A stretch of DNA of 6,982 nucleotides from Bacteroidota bacterium (GCA_023399675.1 JAEWOM010000209.1:1-6982), one strand, 5' to 3'; counted from the stretch's first letter, positions 1 to 6,982 are shown. Notes: generated by a model not told the origin, from the letters alone. A program made the numbers and translations.

Positions 1-595
1 CGATCATCGGCTGCAGTTCTTCCTGTTTGGTTGAGGCAATAAGGTATCGCGGCTGCACATTCATATCGATGAAAAAATTCGAATCAAAAAGCTCTACCCT
101 TCCGCCGATATTCCCTTCAATCCAGTACGATGACTCGGAACCGGCAGGAAAACTTACCGAAGAATTACTCCCTGCGTAACCGCGTACCGGCACCGCCTGG
201 TAATGCTGCCGGTAGAAGGACGCTGCAATTTTACCGCCCATGTAAAATCCATTGTCGGTATTCTCCGGGTCTTCAACAATCATATAGGCGGCTCCCAGTT
301 TTACAAAAGGACCTTTTGCTTCAGCATCATAGCCGTTCTTGCGGTAAACATTCCTGTCGAAGCCCGCATCGGCTGTTGCCAAAAGATTCTTTCTGATTTT
401 TGATGAAACAAACCCCTGATACAACTTCCTTTCGGAAAAAAAAGCAATACCCGCATTAAGTACATCTGCGCCAACCATGAAATTGGGTTCATAACGCCAC
501 TTCACGGAATCTTCAGAAACCTGAGCCACGGCCATCAGTGGAAGCAGGCTAAAAAAGCAGAAACAAATGAGTTTTGTTTTCATCCAGGATTTCAT
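1..595 (-). CDS. DUF6048 family exported protein, putative outer-membrane beta-barrel (3' end cut by window edge)
   Basis: The reading frame is open from the ATG at 595 to the left edge, giving 198 residues with no stop; the C-terminus lies outside the window. The N-terminus is a Sec signal peptide: MKSWMKTK, a hydrophobic run at about residues 9-22, and a likely cleavage site AVA|Q after residue 24. The mature part has alternating, aromatic-rich stretches (about 39-53, 60-80, 96-107, 116-131, 156-170, 173-187) that suggest amphipathic beta-strands of a small outer-membrane barrel. I assign it to DUF6048 from its sequence character and its place after RlmD and DUF6452; the function is unknown. 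The start at 595 has an A-rich leader (AAAAAAATCAAA) and overlaps the upstream gene by 47 nt. An inner ATG at 583 (MKTKLICF...) keeps the signal peptide and is an alternative. No Shine-Dalgarno motif is seen. The barrel fold is inference. Confidence 0.8.
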   Translation of the reverse strand, partial: MKSWMKTKLICFCFFSLLPLMAVAQVSEDSVKWRYEPNFMVGADVLNAGIAFFSERKLYQGFVSSKIRKNLLATADAGFDRNVYRKNGYDAEAKGPFVKLGAAYMIVEDPENTDNGFYMGGKIAASFYRQHYQAVPVRGYAGSNSSVSFPAGSESSYWIEGNIGGRVELFDSNFFIDMNVQPRYLIASTKQEELQPMI

Positions 596-1040
596 TTTGA
601 TTTTTTTCGGTGCTTACAACGGGGTTTGGTACCTGCACAGTTGCGTCCAGCGTTTCGTACAGTCTTTTTACACCACAGGCAGGAGATACATATTGATTTT
701 TTGTGGTATAATGAATCCGAACTTGAGAAGCGTTACCCTGTGAAGTGGTTTTTACAAAAATATCCGTGTACGGATGTTCGTCCACCCGCAACGGGATCAT
801 TGCAGAATCGGTGTTGAAGTTGTTGGCCAAAACAGCTACCGGTCCGTCACCGTAATCCACTGCAACATGCAGCGTGTCCAGTGTCCGCAGTTTTCCTGTA
901 GCAGCTGTTTTGAATTTAATTTTCATTCTGGGCGTTGCTTCGCCGCTGGTACAGATATCGTCGTCGTTTCCGCATGAAAGCATAAAAACAGACACCAATA
1001 ATGCAGCGAAAACTGTCCGGAACTTTTTAACTTTTTTCAT
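549..1040 (-). CDS. DUF6452 family lipoprotein, predicted surface-exposed
   Basis: A 163-residue protein of unknown function. It begins with a basic, hydrophobic lipoprotein signal peptide ending in FMLSC, so Cys23 would be the lipidated residue. The following GNDDD resembles the acidic lipoprotein export signal that sends Bacteroidota lipoproteins to the cell surface. The mature domain (about 36-145) looks beta-rich. It has two further cysteines, Cys30 and Cys122 (in SPACGVKRLYE), which could form a disulfide. Size, the CTSGEATPRM segment and the SPACG motif fit DUF6452. The ATG at 1040 lies inside the end of rlmD (14-nt overlap), and the last 47 nt overlap the next gene, so it is probably translated by coupling within one mRNA. 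No promoter was found for it. The family call rests on recognition of the sequence and gene order; surface exposure is inferred from the motif. Confidence 0.85.
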   Translation of the reverse strand: MKKVKKFRTVFAALLVSVFMLSCGNDDDICTSGEATPRMKIKFKTAATGKLRTLDTLHVAVDYGDGPVAVLANNFNTDSAMIPLRVDEHPYTDIFVKTTSQGNASQVRIHYTTKNQYVSPACGVKRLYETLDATVQVPNPVVSTEKNQNEILDENKTHLFLLF

Positions 1041-2454
1041 GTTGTTTTCTTCTTAGCAACGCGATGTTTTCTACATGGTGAGTCTGAGGAAACATATCCA
1101 CAGGCAGTATCTTTTCCAGATTATAATAATCTTTCATCAGAGCGATATCCCTTGCCTGCGTAGCGGAGTTACAGCTAACGTACACAATCTTTTCCGGCAT
1201 CAGATTCAGAATCTGATCGACGACCTTTTTATGCATTCCGTCTCTCGGCGGATCAGTTATGAGCACATCTGCTTTCGGATGATTTTCAAGGAATTCTTCG
1301 TTGAAGACTTCCTTCATATCCCCACAGTAAAACGTACAGTTGTCCAGACCATTCAGAGCAGCATGTTCTTTTGCAGCACTGATTGCTTCCGGAACGCTTT
1401 CAATTCCGATAACCTGCTTCGCATTTCTTGCAACATACTGCGCGATGGTTCCGGTACCGGTGTAGAGGTCGTAAACGACTTCACTGCGGGAAAGATCTGC
1501 AAACTCCAGCGTTTTGCGGTAAAGTTCAAGCGCCTGTCTGTAATTGGTCTGAAAAAAGGATTTAGGTGCGATTTTAAATTTCAGACCGTCCATTTCTTCC
1601 ATCAGAAAACCATCGCCAAAGTAACACTGTACATCCAGGTCATAGATTGAATCATTTGCTTTTGGATTGATAGCGTACAGCAAAGTTCGGATCTGAGGGA
1701 AATTACTCAGTACAAAATCGAATAACTTTATTCTCTGCTCCTCTTCTTCGCGGAACAATTGGAACAGAACCATCCATTCTCCTGCACTGTTTTGTCTCAT
1801 CATGACCGTTCGCAGAAAACCTTCCTGATTTTTCACATCAAAAAAATCCAGACCATTTTCTACGGCATAATTCTTAATAGCCAGACGCAGTGCGTTTGAA
1901 GGATCTTCCTGCAGCCAGCACTCTTTTAAATCCAGAATTTTGCTCCACATCCCCGGAATATGAAAACCCAATGCATCACGGCCTCCGATTTGACCTGCGT
2001 TCTGTATTTCGTCAGCGGTAAGCCACCTGGAATTTGAAAAAGAAAATTCCATTTTGTTGCGGTAAAAATACTGATCTTCGGAACCAAGAATAGGCAAAGT
2101 CTCAAAATTCTCCACACCGCCAATCCTGCGGATATTGTTCAGCACTTCATTCTGCTTGAACTCCAGCTGTTTGCTGTAATCCAGATTCTGCCATTTACAT
2201 CCGCCACACACACCGAAATGAATACATTTAGGCTCTACACGAAACGGAGATTCTTCATGCAGCTCCGCAACTTCGGCTTCGTAATAGCTGGACCGGGCTT
2301 TTCTTACACGCGCACTTACCAAATCGCCGGGCACTGCACCGGAAACGAGCACGGTTTTGCCTTCCTCTGTTTTACCTATGGCAACACCCTTTGCGCCTGC
2401 CGAAACAAGCCTGATATTTTGAAGAATAAGATTCTTTTTTCTGTTTTTTGCCAT
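1027..2454 (-). CDS. rlmD: 23S rRNA (uracil-C5)-methyltransferase, RlmD/RumA type
   Basis: A 475-residue cytoplasmic SAM-dependent enzyme that methylates carbon 5 of a uridine in 23S rRNA (U1939 in E. coli numbering for RlmD). Domains in order: a TRAM RNA-binding domain (about 8-68), a [4Fe-4S] motif with Cys77, Cys83, Cys86 and distal Cys179 (the C-x5-C-x2-C spacing of RlmD), a central domain, and a C-terminal Rossmann methyltransferase domain. Visible catalytic elements are FFQTN (300-304), the SAM-binding YDLYTGTGT (328-336), DPPR (401-404), the nucleophile Cys428 in VSCNSATQARD, and the likely base Glu462 in PQTHHVE. The frame stays open upstream to 2583, but that extension crosses the preceding terminator and promoter and has no family similarity; ATG 2454 puts the TRAM domain at the N-terminus. 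Its end overlaps the DUF6452 gene by 14 nt. The exact target base (U1939, U747 or both) cannot be read from sequence. Confidence 0.93.
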   Translation of the reverse strand: MAKNRKKNLILQNIRLVSAGAKGVAIGKTEEGKTVLVSGAVPGDLVSARVRKARSSYYEAEVAELHEESPFRVEPKCIHFGVCGGCKWQNLDYSKQLEFKQNEVLNNIRRIGGVENFETLPILGSEDQYFYRNKMEFSFSNSRWLTADEIQNAGQIGGRDALGFHIPGMWSKILDLKECWLQEDPSNALRLAIKNYAVENGLDFFDVKNQEGFLRTVMMRQNSAGEWMVLFQLFREEEEQRIKLFDFVLSNFPQIRTLLYAINPKANDSIYDLDVQCYFGDGFLMEEMDGLKFKIAPKSFFQTNYRQALELYRKTLEFADLSRSEVVYDLYTGTGTIAQYVARNAKQVIGIESVPEAISAAKEHAALNGLDNCTFYCGDMKEVFNEEFLENHPKADVLITDPPRDGMHKKVVDQILNLMPEKIVYVSCNSATQARDIALMKDYYNLEKILPVDMFPQTHHVENIALLRRKQHEKS

Positions 2455-2458
2455 GCTG

Positions 2459-2466
2459 CAAAAGTA
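2459..2466 (-). promoter_or_regulatory. Bacteroidota-type -7 promoter box for rlmD and the two genes after it
   Basis: On the minus strand the sequence reads TACTTTTG, an exact match to the Bacteroidota -7 consensus TAnnTTTG. Only CAGC separates it from the rlmD ATG, so transcription would start at or within a few bases of the start codon. No convincing -33 TTG lies at the usual 17-23 nt spacing: the nearest TTG (2476-2478) is only 9 nt away, and the proper distance falls in the T-run of the preceding terminator. It lies just downstream of that terminator, where a promoter for the rlmD unit is expected. Confidence 0.6.
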
Positions 2467-2480
2467 ATGTTTTTGCAATG

Positions 2481-2503
2481 AAAAAAACCGCCGTTTGGCG
2501 GTT
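2481..2503 (-). terminator. Intrinsic terminator of the DUF4369/thioredoxin-fold lipoprotein gene
   Basis: On the minus strand a perfect 7-bp stem AACCGCC / GGCGGTT closes a 4-nt loop AAAC and runs straight into seven T (2487 down to 2481). It has the T-run in the minus direction only. It follows the lipoprotein gene stop by an 86-nt untranslated stretch (2504-2589) in which I see no gene or clear structure. It separates that gene from the rlmD unit. Confidence 0.88.
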
Positions 2504-2589
2504 ATGAAGTATTTCCCGTGATCACCGGATACAACCGGCTCCATGGTTTGATGCTGACGTTTCGGGTTAAAACAGCACAGCAACCGCTA

Positions 2590-4149
2590 TTATTCTGCAG
2601 TTTCAGGAGCTGGCGCGTTCTGCTGCGGAGCCGGAGCCTGCTGTGGTACCTGCTGTTCCTGTTGCGGTACAAGTAAATCGTTCTGCAACGTAATTTCCGG
2701 TTCAACTTCCGGTGCTTTAAGGCCCGTAAGTTTATCCATCATGGTAATCAGTTCCGGATCGCCCAGGTTATAGTAAAATTTGCTGGCGATTTTTCCGTCT
2801 TTATCTACAAGTAAAAATGCCGGGTTCAGTTTGAAACTGTAGATACCGTATTTCTCTGCAACTTCCGACTGCATGCCGCCTTCCGCATAAACGCTTGTTC
2901 CGGTAAGCGACTTCAGCAGCGCAGAGCTCGTTTTGTTGAACTGGTCTTTGGTATCGTCCAGATTGATGAAAACGAAATCCAGTTTGCTTTTGTAAAAATC
3001 AATCACCTGCTTCAAGACAGGGATTGCAGCATCCTGAATGTACGGATTCCATGATGCGTAGAACATCAGAAGTTTTGGTTTGTTCCCGGCTTCAGCGATG
3101 CTGTACGATGTACCGTCACCTTTTTCGAGTTTGGCAGATGGCGCAGCTTCGCCAATCTTCGGACCGCTTACCACGAAATGAAGATGCTGCAGGTCTTTTT
3201 TCACTTGGGCATCTTTGATATCGGTATCAATGATGCTTTTCAGTTTGGTAAGGTTCGACGGTGTTTGATCCGGTCTTAAATCTGCCTGAACCATAATAAA
3301 TGCAGTAAGATAATCTTTCACCGTTTGTGAATGATCCTTATTGCCTGCGATAAAGTCTTTGAAAAGATCTGTCGTAAGCAGGTCTGTTTGCCCATTAACT
3401 TTTGTCTCCGCAAATTTCTGGAAACCTTCATTCATCTTTCCGAGGAGGTAACTTCTGTAAACAGGATGTTCTTTGATCATCAGATCTTTGTCTCCGACCA
3501 GCGTATTTTCAAAATCATTGTAAACCTGTGGCGTTATATATGCAGGATTTCCTGAAGTCTGTTTTTTAATCATTTCGTACTGACCCATGACGCTCAGGAT
3601 TCCGGCATTGGTTTCCCGTTTTTTATATTCAACCACTTCGCTGTCAGCTTTGTATTTGGATGCGTTCTCGTCAATATTTTTATAGATGTCCGTTTGAATT
3701 TTCTTCATTTCCTTCACAAAATCAGCCTCGCTCAGCTGCATTTTCTGGTCCATCTGCAGTTTTGATGAATAATCCATCAGATATTTCTGGGCATTCTTAA
3801 GGAAATCGTTGTTCGCTTTTGCGTCACCGGCGATGCTGTATTCTTCCGGGAAAGCCATTCCGTTAGCATTGATTACCAGTGACTGACCTTTTTTCAGATA
3901 AATAAGATTCTGTCTGCCTCCGAAAGAAATAACATACATCCCGTTTTTCGGTGCATCGAATGAACCTTTGAAATTTCCGTCTTTGTCGAGGCCGATGTTC
4001 AGCAATGGCAGTGTTCCCACACCTGCTGCATCGATAAATTCAATTCTGTCCAGTGGAGAAGCATTGGTAAGTTTACCGGAAACCTCTACCTTTTTACTGC
4101 AGGACACGGCAATAATTGAAAAAATGAATAAGAAAAGTAGTTTCTTCAT
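2590..4149 (-). CDS. DUF4369 + thioredoxin-fold (TlpA/AhpC-like) lipoprotein lacking the CXXC active site
   Basis: A 519-residue envelope lipoprotein. The signal peptide MKKLLFLFIFSIIAVSC gives a lipidated Cys17; the next residues (SKKVE) are not acidic, so it probably faces the periplasm. Residues 21-108 fit DUF4369, about 110-325 is a helical, charged linker with coiled-coil character, and about 330-478 is a thioredoxin fold (LLMFYASW at 360-367, cis-proline Pro443 in NPAFLLVDKDG). At the redox site, where relatives have WCxxC, this protein has W367-N-P-Y-I371. Apart from Cys17 it has no cysteine at all, so it cannot be a dithiol oxidoreductase. The tail (495-519) is rich in Gln, Pro and Ala. 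The gene stands alone, with its own promoter box and a terminator on each side. The start at 4149 is fixed by the signal peptide. A structural, binding or chaperone role is possible; the function is unknown. Confidence 0.9.
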   Translation of the reverse strand: MKKLLFLFIFSIIAVSCSKKVEVSGKLTNASPLDRIEFIDAAGVGTLPLLNIGLDKDGNFKGSFDAPKNGMYVISFGGRQNLIYLKKGQSLVINANGMAFPEEYSIAGDAKANNDFLKNAQKYLMDYSSKLQMDQKMQLSEADFVKEMKKIQTDIYKNIDENASKYKADSEVVEYKKRETNAGILSVMGQYEMIKKQTSGNPAYITPQVYNDFENTLVGDKDLMIKEHPVYRSYLLGKMNEGFQKFAETKVNGQTDLLTTDLFKDFIAGNKDHSQTVKDYLTAFIMVQADLRPDQTPSNLTKLKSIIDTDIKDAQVKKDLQHLHFVVSGPKIGEAAPSAKLEKGDGTSYSIAEAGNKPKLLMFYASWNPYIQDAAIPVLKQVIDFYKSKLDFVFINLDDTKDQFNKTSSALLKSLTGTSVYAEGGMQSEVAEKYGIYSFKLNPAFLLVDKDGKIASKFYYNLGDPELITMMDKLTGLKAPEVEPEITLQNDLLVPQQEQQVPQQAPAPQQNAPAPETAE

Positions 4150-4166
4150 TAGATTTTAAATTTCGG

Positions 4167-4174
4167 CAAAGATA
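4167..4174 (-). promoter_or_regulatory. Bacteroidota-type -7 promoter box for the lipoprotein gene
   Basis: On the minus strand the sequence reads TATCTTTG, an exact match to TAnnTTTG, ending 17 nt before the ATG at 4149. The predicted 5' leader is thus only about 10-15 nt, and it is A/T-rich without a Shine-Dalgarno motif. A TTG at 4200-4202 is a possible -33 element, though its 25-nt spacing is longer than the usual 17-23. The box sits in the 71-nt gap between the sdhB terminator and the gene start. Confidence 0.65.
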
Positions 4175-4220
4175 AACTTTTCACGATTACGAAACCGTTC
4201 AAAAAAGATCTGTAACTGAC

Positions 4221-4252
4221 AAAAAAAACCGCTCAATTCTGATGTTGAGCGG
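4221..4252 (-). terminator. Intrinsic terminator of the sdh operon
   Basis: On the minus strand an 8-bp perfect stem CCGCTCAA / TTGAGCGG encloses an 8-nt loop (CATCAGAA) and is followed by eight T (4228 down to 4221). It begins 23 nt after the sdhB stop codon. Only the minus direction has the T-run. It marks sdhB as the last gene of the operon. Confidence 0.9.
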
Positions 4253-4275
4253 CTTACCATATTTAAAATGAAAAC

Positions 4276-5043
4276 TTATCCTTTATCTGCCAGGGCAGCC
4301 ATATATTCACGGTTCATTCTGGCGATATTTTCAAGGGAAATTCCTTTCGGACATTCCACTTCGCAGGCACCGGTATTAGAGCAGTTTCCGAAACCTTCTT
4401 CGTCCATTGCCTTTACCATACTCAAAACCCTTCTTTTCGCCTCTACGCGTCCCTGAGGAAGCAATGCGAACTGAGAAACCTTGGCCCCGACGAAAAGCAT
4501 AGCAGAACCGTTTTTACATGATGCTACACACGCTCCGCAACCGATACACGCGGCTGCATCCATCGCTTTATCAGCATCTTCCTTAGGAACCGGAATTGCG
4601 TTTGCATCGAGTGTGTTTCCTGAAGTATTAACAGAAACGAAACCGCCTGCAGCCATAATTCGGTCAAAAGAAGAACGGTCCACAACCAAATCCTTAATTA
4701 CCGGAAAAGCCGCACTTCTCCAAGGTTCGATCGTAATGGTTTCGCCGTCTTTAAACATTCTCATGTGAAGCTGGCAGGTTGTGATACCTGTATCCGGTCC
4801 GTGTGCACGTCCGTTGATATAGAGCGAACAGGTTCCGCAGATCCCTTCACGGCAGTCATGATCGAAAGCAACAGGTTCTTTACCGTCATTGATCAGGTTT
4901 TCGTTCAGGATATCAAGCATTTCGAGGAATGATGAATCGGTAGATACATCTGAAATTTTGTACGTCTCGAACTGTCCTTTTGATTTATTGTTTTTCTGTC
5001 TCCAAATTTTCAGAGTCAGATTAAGTCCTTTTTTTGCACTCAT
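4276..5043 (-). CDS. sdhB: Succinate dehydrogenase/fumarate reductase iron-sulfur subunit
   Basis: A 255-residue electron-transfer subunit of complex II. It passes electrons from the SdhA flavin through three Fe-S clusters to the quinone site of the membrane cytochrome b. The N-terminal ferredoxin domain carries the [2Fe-2S] ligands Cys64, Cys69, Cys72 and Cys90 ([12 protein letters not shown] motif). The C-terminal domain has [11 protein letters not shown] (Cys166, 169, 172, 176) and Cys221, Cys227 and Cys231 in the [15 protein letters not shown] stretch. By family alignment, 166/169/172/231 bind [4Fe-4S] and 176/221/227 bind [3Fe-4S]. All eleven ligands are present. The start at 5043 lies 23 nt after sdhA, with an A-rich leader and no promoter in the gap, so the two are co-transcribed. 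The Bacteroidota enzyme resembles the B. subtilis/W. succinogenes diheme type, so it may also act as a fumarate reductase; direction cannot be told from sequence. Confidence 0.96.
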   Translation of the reverse strand: MSAKKGLNLTLKIWRQKNNKSKGQFETYKISDVSTDSSFLEMLDILNENLINDGKEPVAFDHDCREGICGTCSLYINGRAHGPDTGITTCQLHMRMFKDGETITIEPWRSAAFPVIKDLVVDRSSFDRIMAAGGFVSVNTSGNTLDANAIPVPKEDADKAMDAAACIGCGACVASCKNGSAMLFVGAKVSQFALLPQGRVEAKRRVLSMVKAMDEEGFGNCSNTGACEVECPKGISLENIARMNREYMAALADKG

Positions 5044-5066
5044 TTTCTTACTGTTTTTTTGGAGGA

Positions 5067-6982
5067 TTATTTATAACTTCTTGCTTTCACTTCGATATTT
5101 TCGTAGATCAGCTCTTCTTTGTGCATTACCTCCGCATTAATGTCCATTCCCCGGTATTCCCAGGCCGCTACATACTGGAAGTTCTGGTCATCTCTCTTTG
5201 CTTCACCTTCTTCGGTTGCATGATCCCATCTGAAGTGTCCTCCGCAGGATTCTTCTCTTTCCAGCGCATCGATTGCCATAAGCTGTCCGAGTTCCATGAA
5301 ATCTGCTACGCGGAATGCTTTTTCCAGTTCAGGATTCATTGCGTTAGCCTCACCCGGAACTTTTACATCCTGCCAGAATTCTTTTCTTACTTCCTCAATT
5401 TCCTTAATAGCTTCTCTCAGACCTTCTGGTGTTCTTCCCATTCCCACCTTGTTCCACATAATGTGACCCAGTTTTTTGTGGAAATAATCTACCGAATGCT
5501 TACCGTTATTGTTCATAAAGAACTCGATTTTATCCTTGATTTCTTTCTCAGCTTCATCAAATGCCGGAGAGTCTGTCGGAATTGCACCGGTTCTGATATC
5601 TGCAGAAAGATAATCGGCAATGGTATAAGGCAGAACGAAGTATCCGTCAGCGAGACCCTGCATCAGTGCAGAAGCTCCAAGCCTGTTGGCACCGTGATCT
5701 GAGAAATTCGCTTCTCCGATAACGAAACAACCCGGAATCGTTGACTGCAGATTATAATCAACCCAAACACCGCCCATGGTATAATGAACAGCCGGATAAA
5801 TCTTCATTGGAGTTACATACGGATTATCCGCTGTAATTTTTTCGTACATCACGAAAAGATTTCCGTACTTCTCTTCTACCCAGGCTTTACCGAGATCGTA
5901 AATCTGCTGGTCTGAAGGATTGTGAATGTTTTTCTCGGTAGCCGATTCGCGTCCTTTTTTCAGAATTTCCGTTGAAAAATCAAGGAAAACACCTTCCATC
6001 GTATCGTTATTCTCGATTCCGAAACCTGCATCACAACGCTCTTTGGCAGCTCTGGACGCAACGTCACGCGGAACAAGGTTTCCGAATGCAGGATATCTTC
6101 TTTCCAGATAATAATCGCGGTCTTCTTCTTTGATATTTTCAGGCTTCAGCCTTCCTTCACGGATAGCAACTGCATCTTCGATCTTCTTTGGCACCCAAAT
6201 TCTGCCGGAATTCCTCAGGGATTCGGACATCAGTGTCAGTTTTGACTGCTGTGTACCGTGTACCGGGATGCAGGTCGGGTGAATCTGTACAAAGCAAGGA
6301 TTTGCGAAGTAAGCTCCTTTTTTATGGATTTTCCAGGATGCAGAAACATTGGATCCCATAGCATTGGTTGAAAGGAAGTAGACGTTTCCGTATCCTCCGG
6401 AAGCAATAACCACCGCGTGCGCCGAGTGTCTTTCAATTTCACCGGTTACCAGATTCCGTGCGATAATTCCTCTTGCTTTTCCGTCCACAATAACGAGTTC
6501 CATCATTTCATGGCGGTTGTACATTTTGATACGCCCTTTACCAATCTGACGGCTCATTGCGGAATAACACCCTAATAAAAGTTGCTGACCGGTCTGTCCT
6601 TTTGCATAGAAGGTTCTTTTTACCTGCACACCCCCGAAAGAGCGGTTATCGAGTTGCCCGCCGTATTCGCGTCCGAAAGGAACACCCTGTGCAACACACT
6701 GGTCAATGATATTCGCAGAAACTTCCGCAAGCCTGTACACATTGGCTTCACGTGCACGGTAATCTCCACCTTTAATAGTATCGTAGAATAAACGGTATGT
6801 AGAGTCACCGTCACCCTGATAATTATTCGCTGCATTGATACCACCCTGTGCTGCAATTGAGTGCGCGCGTCGTGGTGAATCCTGATAGCAGAACGCTTTT
6901 ACATTATAGCCCTGCTCTGCAAGTGTTGCGGCAGCTGAACCTCCGGCCAAACCGGTTCCTACAACAATAATATCAATCTTGT
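5067..6982 (-). CDS. sdhA: Succinate dehydrogenase/fumarate reductase flavoprotein subunit (N-terminus beyond window edge)
   Basis: Catalytic subunit of complex II, oxidising succinate to fumarate (or the reverse) on covalently bound FAD at the cytoplasmic membrane face. The window holds 637 residues up to the TAA at 5067-5069. The frame is open to the right edge, where [19 protein letters not shown] forms the Rossmann FAD-binding start, so roughly 30 N-terminal residues and the true start lie outside; a TTG at 6950 is not the start. Visible key elements: the FAD-attaching His (codon 6861-6863) in [11 protein letters not shown], the substrate-site QIHPT and SESLRNSGR, the catalytic Arg in [14 protein letters not shown], and ANRLGASAL near the C-terminal side of the FAD domain. 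The C-terminal helical and capping regions are complete. sdhB follows after 23 nt. In this group the cytochrome b gene sdhC normally precedes sdhA, so it should lie just beyond the right edge. No frameshift or missing key residue is seen. Confidence 0.96.
   Translation of the reverse strand, partial: KIDIIVVGTGLAGGSAAATLAEQGYNVKAFCYQDSPRRAHSIAAQGGINAANNYQGDGDSTYRLFYDTIKGGDYRAREANVYRLAEVSANIIDQCVAQGVPFGREYGGQLDNRSFGGVQVKRTFYAKGQTGQQLLLGCYSAMSRQIGKGRIKMYNRHEMMELVIVDGKARGIIARNLVTGEIERHSAHAVVIASGGYGNVYFLSTNAMGSNVSASWKIHKKGAYFANPCFVQIHPTCIPVHGTQQSKLTLMSESLRNSGRIWVPKKIEDAVAIREGRLKPENIKEEDRDYYLERRYPAFGNLVPRDVASRAAKERCDAGFGIENNDTMEGVFLDFSTEILKKGRESATEKNIHNPSDQQIYDLGKAWVEEKYGNLFVMYEKITADNPYVTPMKIYPAVHYTMGGVWVDYNLQSTIPGCFVIGEANFSDHGANRLGASALMQGLADGYFVLPYTIADYLSADIRTGAIPTDSPAFDEAEKEIKDKIEFFMNNNGKHSVDYFHKKLGHIMWNKVGMGRTPEGLREAIKEIEEVRKEFWQDVKVPGEANAMNPELEKAFRVADFMELGQLMAIDALEREESCGGHFRWDHATEEGEAKRDDQNFQYVAAWEYRGMDINAEVMHKEELIYENIEVKARSYK

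Noticed and set aside
1075..1650. 191-residue plus-strand open frame opposite rlmD
   Set aside because: It is antisense to well-conserved rlmD sequence, its composition is unlike a real protein (many Phe, His, Ile, Arg), and it has no recognisable domain.
2455..2583. 43-residue N-terminal extension of RlmD up to an ATG at 2583
   Set aside because: It runs through the intrinsic terminator and the promoter-like box, has no resemblance to the TRAM domain, and would make the protein longer than the family; ATG 2454 fits better.
2504..2589. Possible small RNA or gene between the lipoprotein gene stop and its terminator
   Set aside because: Only a weak 4-bp CCGG/CCGG pairing is visible and no promoter box precedes it; it is best read as a 3' untranslated region.
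5060..5066. GGAGG-like sequence between sdhA and sdhB
   Set aside because: It lies on the plus strand; the minus strand, where the genes are read, has CCTCC, so it is not a ribosome binding site for sdhB.
5034..5702. 222-residue plus-strand open frame opposite sdhA
   Set aside because: It is antisense to conserved sdhA codons, rich in Phe, Cys and Ser with no domain or plausible start context; a shadow of the codon usage on the other strand.
6948..6950. TTG as the start codon of sdhA
   Set aside because: The frame continues upstream with [10 protein letters not shown], the first strand and glycine loop of the FAD domain, so the real start lies beyond the window.

Overview
The window looks like a chromosomal segment of a Bacteroidota bacterium, most likely a flavobacterium of the Chryseobacterium/Weeksellaceae type. 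The evidence is protein-level: SdhA and SdhB of the Bacteroidota kind, a DUF4369 plus thioredoxin-fold lipoprotein, and an RlmD – DUF6452 – DUF6048 gene trio I know from flavobacteria. At the DNA level, the start codons have A-rich leaders without Shine-Dalgarno motifs, and two sites match the Bacteroidota -7 promoter box TAnnTTTG. By eye the base composition is in the mid-40s % GC, a little high for Chryseobacterium, so the genus is left open.

All six genes lie on the minus strand, so transcription runs from high to low coordinates. First comes the end of a succinate dehydrogenase operon: sdhA (N-terminus cut by the window's right edge), a 23-nt gap, sdhB, then an intrinsic terminator at 4221-4252. 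A -7 box at 4167-4174 starts the next unit, one 519-residue lipoprotein gene with an N-terminal DUF4369 domain and a C-terminal thioredoxin fold that has lost its CXXC motif. This unit ends at a second terminator at 2481-2503.

Immediately after that terminator a third promoter-like box (2459-2466) sits four bases before the ATG of rlmD, so the rlmD mRNA may be leaderless or nearly so. rlmD overlaps the start of a small DUF6452 lipoprotein gene by 14 nt. That gene in turn overlaps the start of a DUF6048 exported protein gene by 47 nt (or 35 with the inner ATG); the last gene runs off the left edge. These three look co-transcribed and translationally coupled.

Functionally, SdhA and SdhB are the flavin and iron-sulfur subunits of respiratory complex II. 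RlmD is an rRNA uracil-C5 methyltransferase. The two small envelope proteins coupled to it have no known role: one is predicted to be a surface-exposed lipoprotein and the other looks like an outer-membrane beta-barrel. No RNA genes, CRISPR arrays, insertion sequences or prophage genes were seen. Coding is dense, with no gene-free stretch over 300 bases. The most unusual points are the DUF6452/DUF6048 pair and the thioredoxin-fold protein with no redox cysteines.
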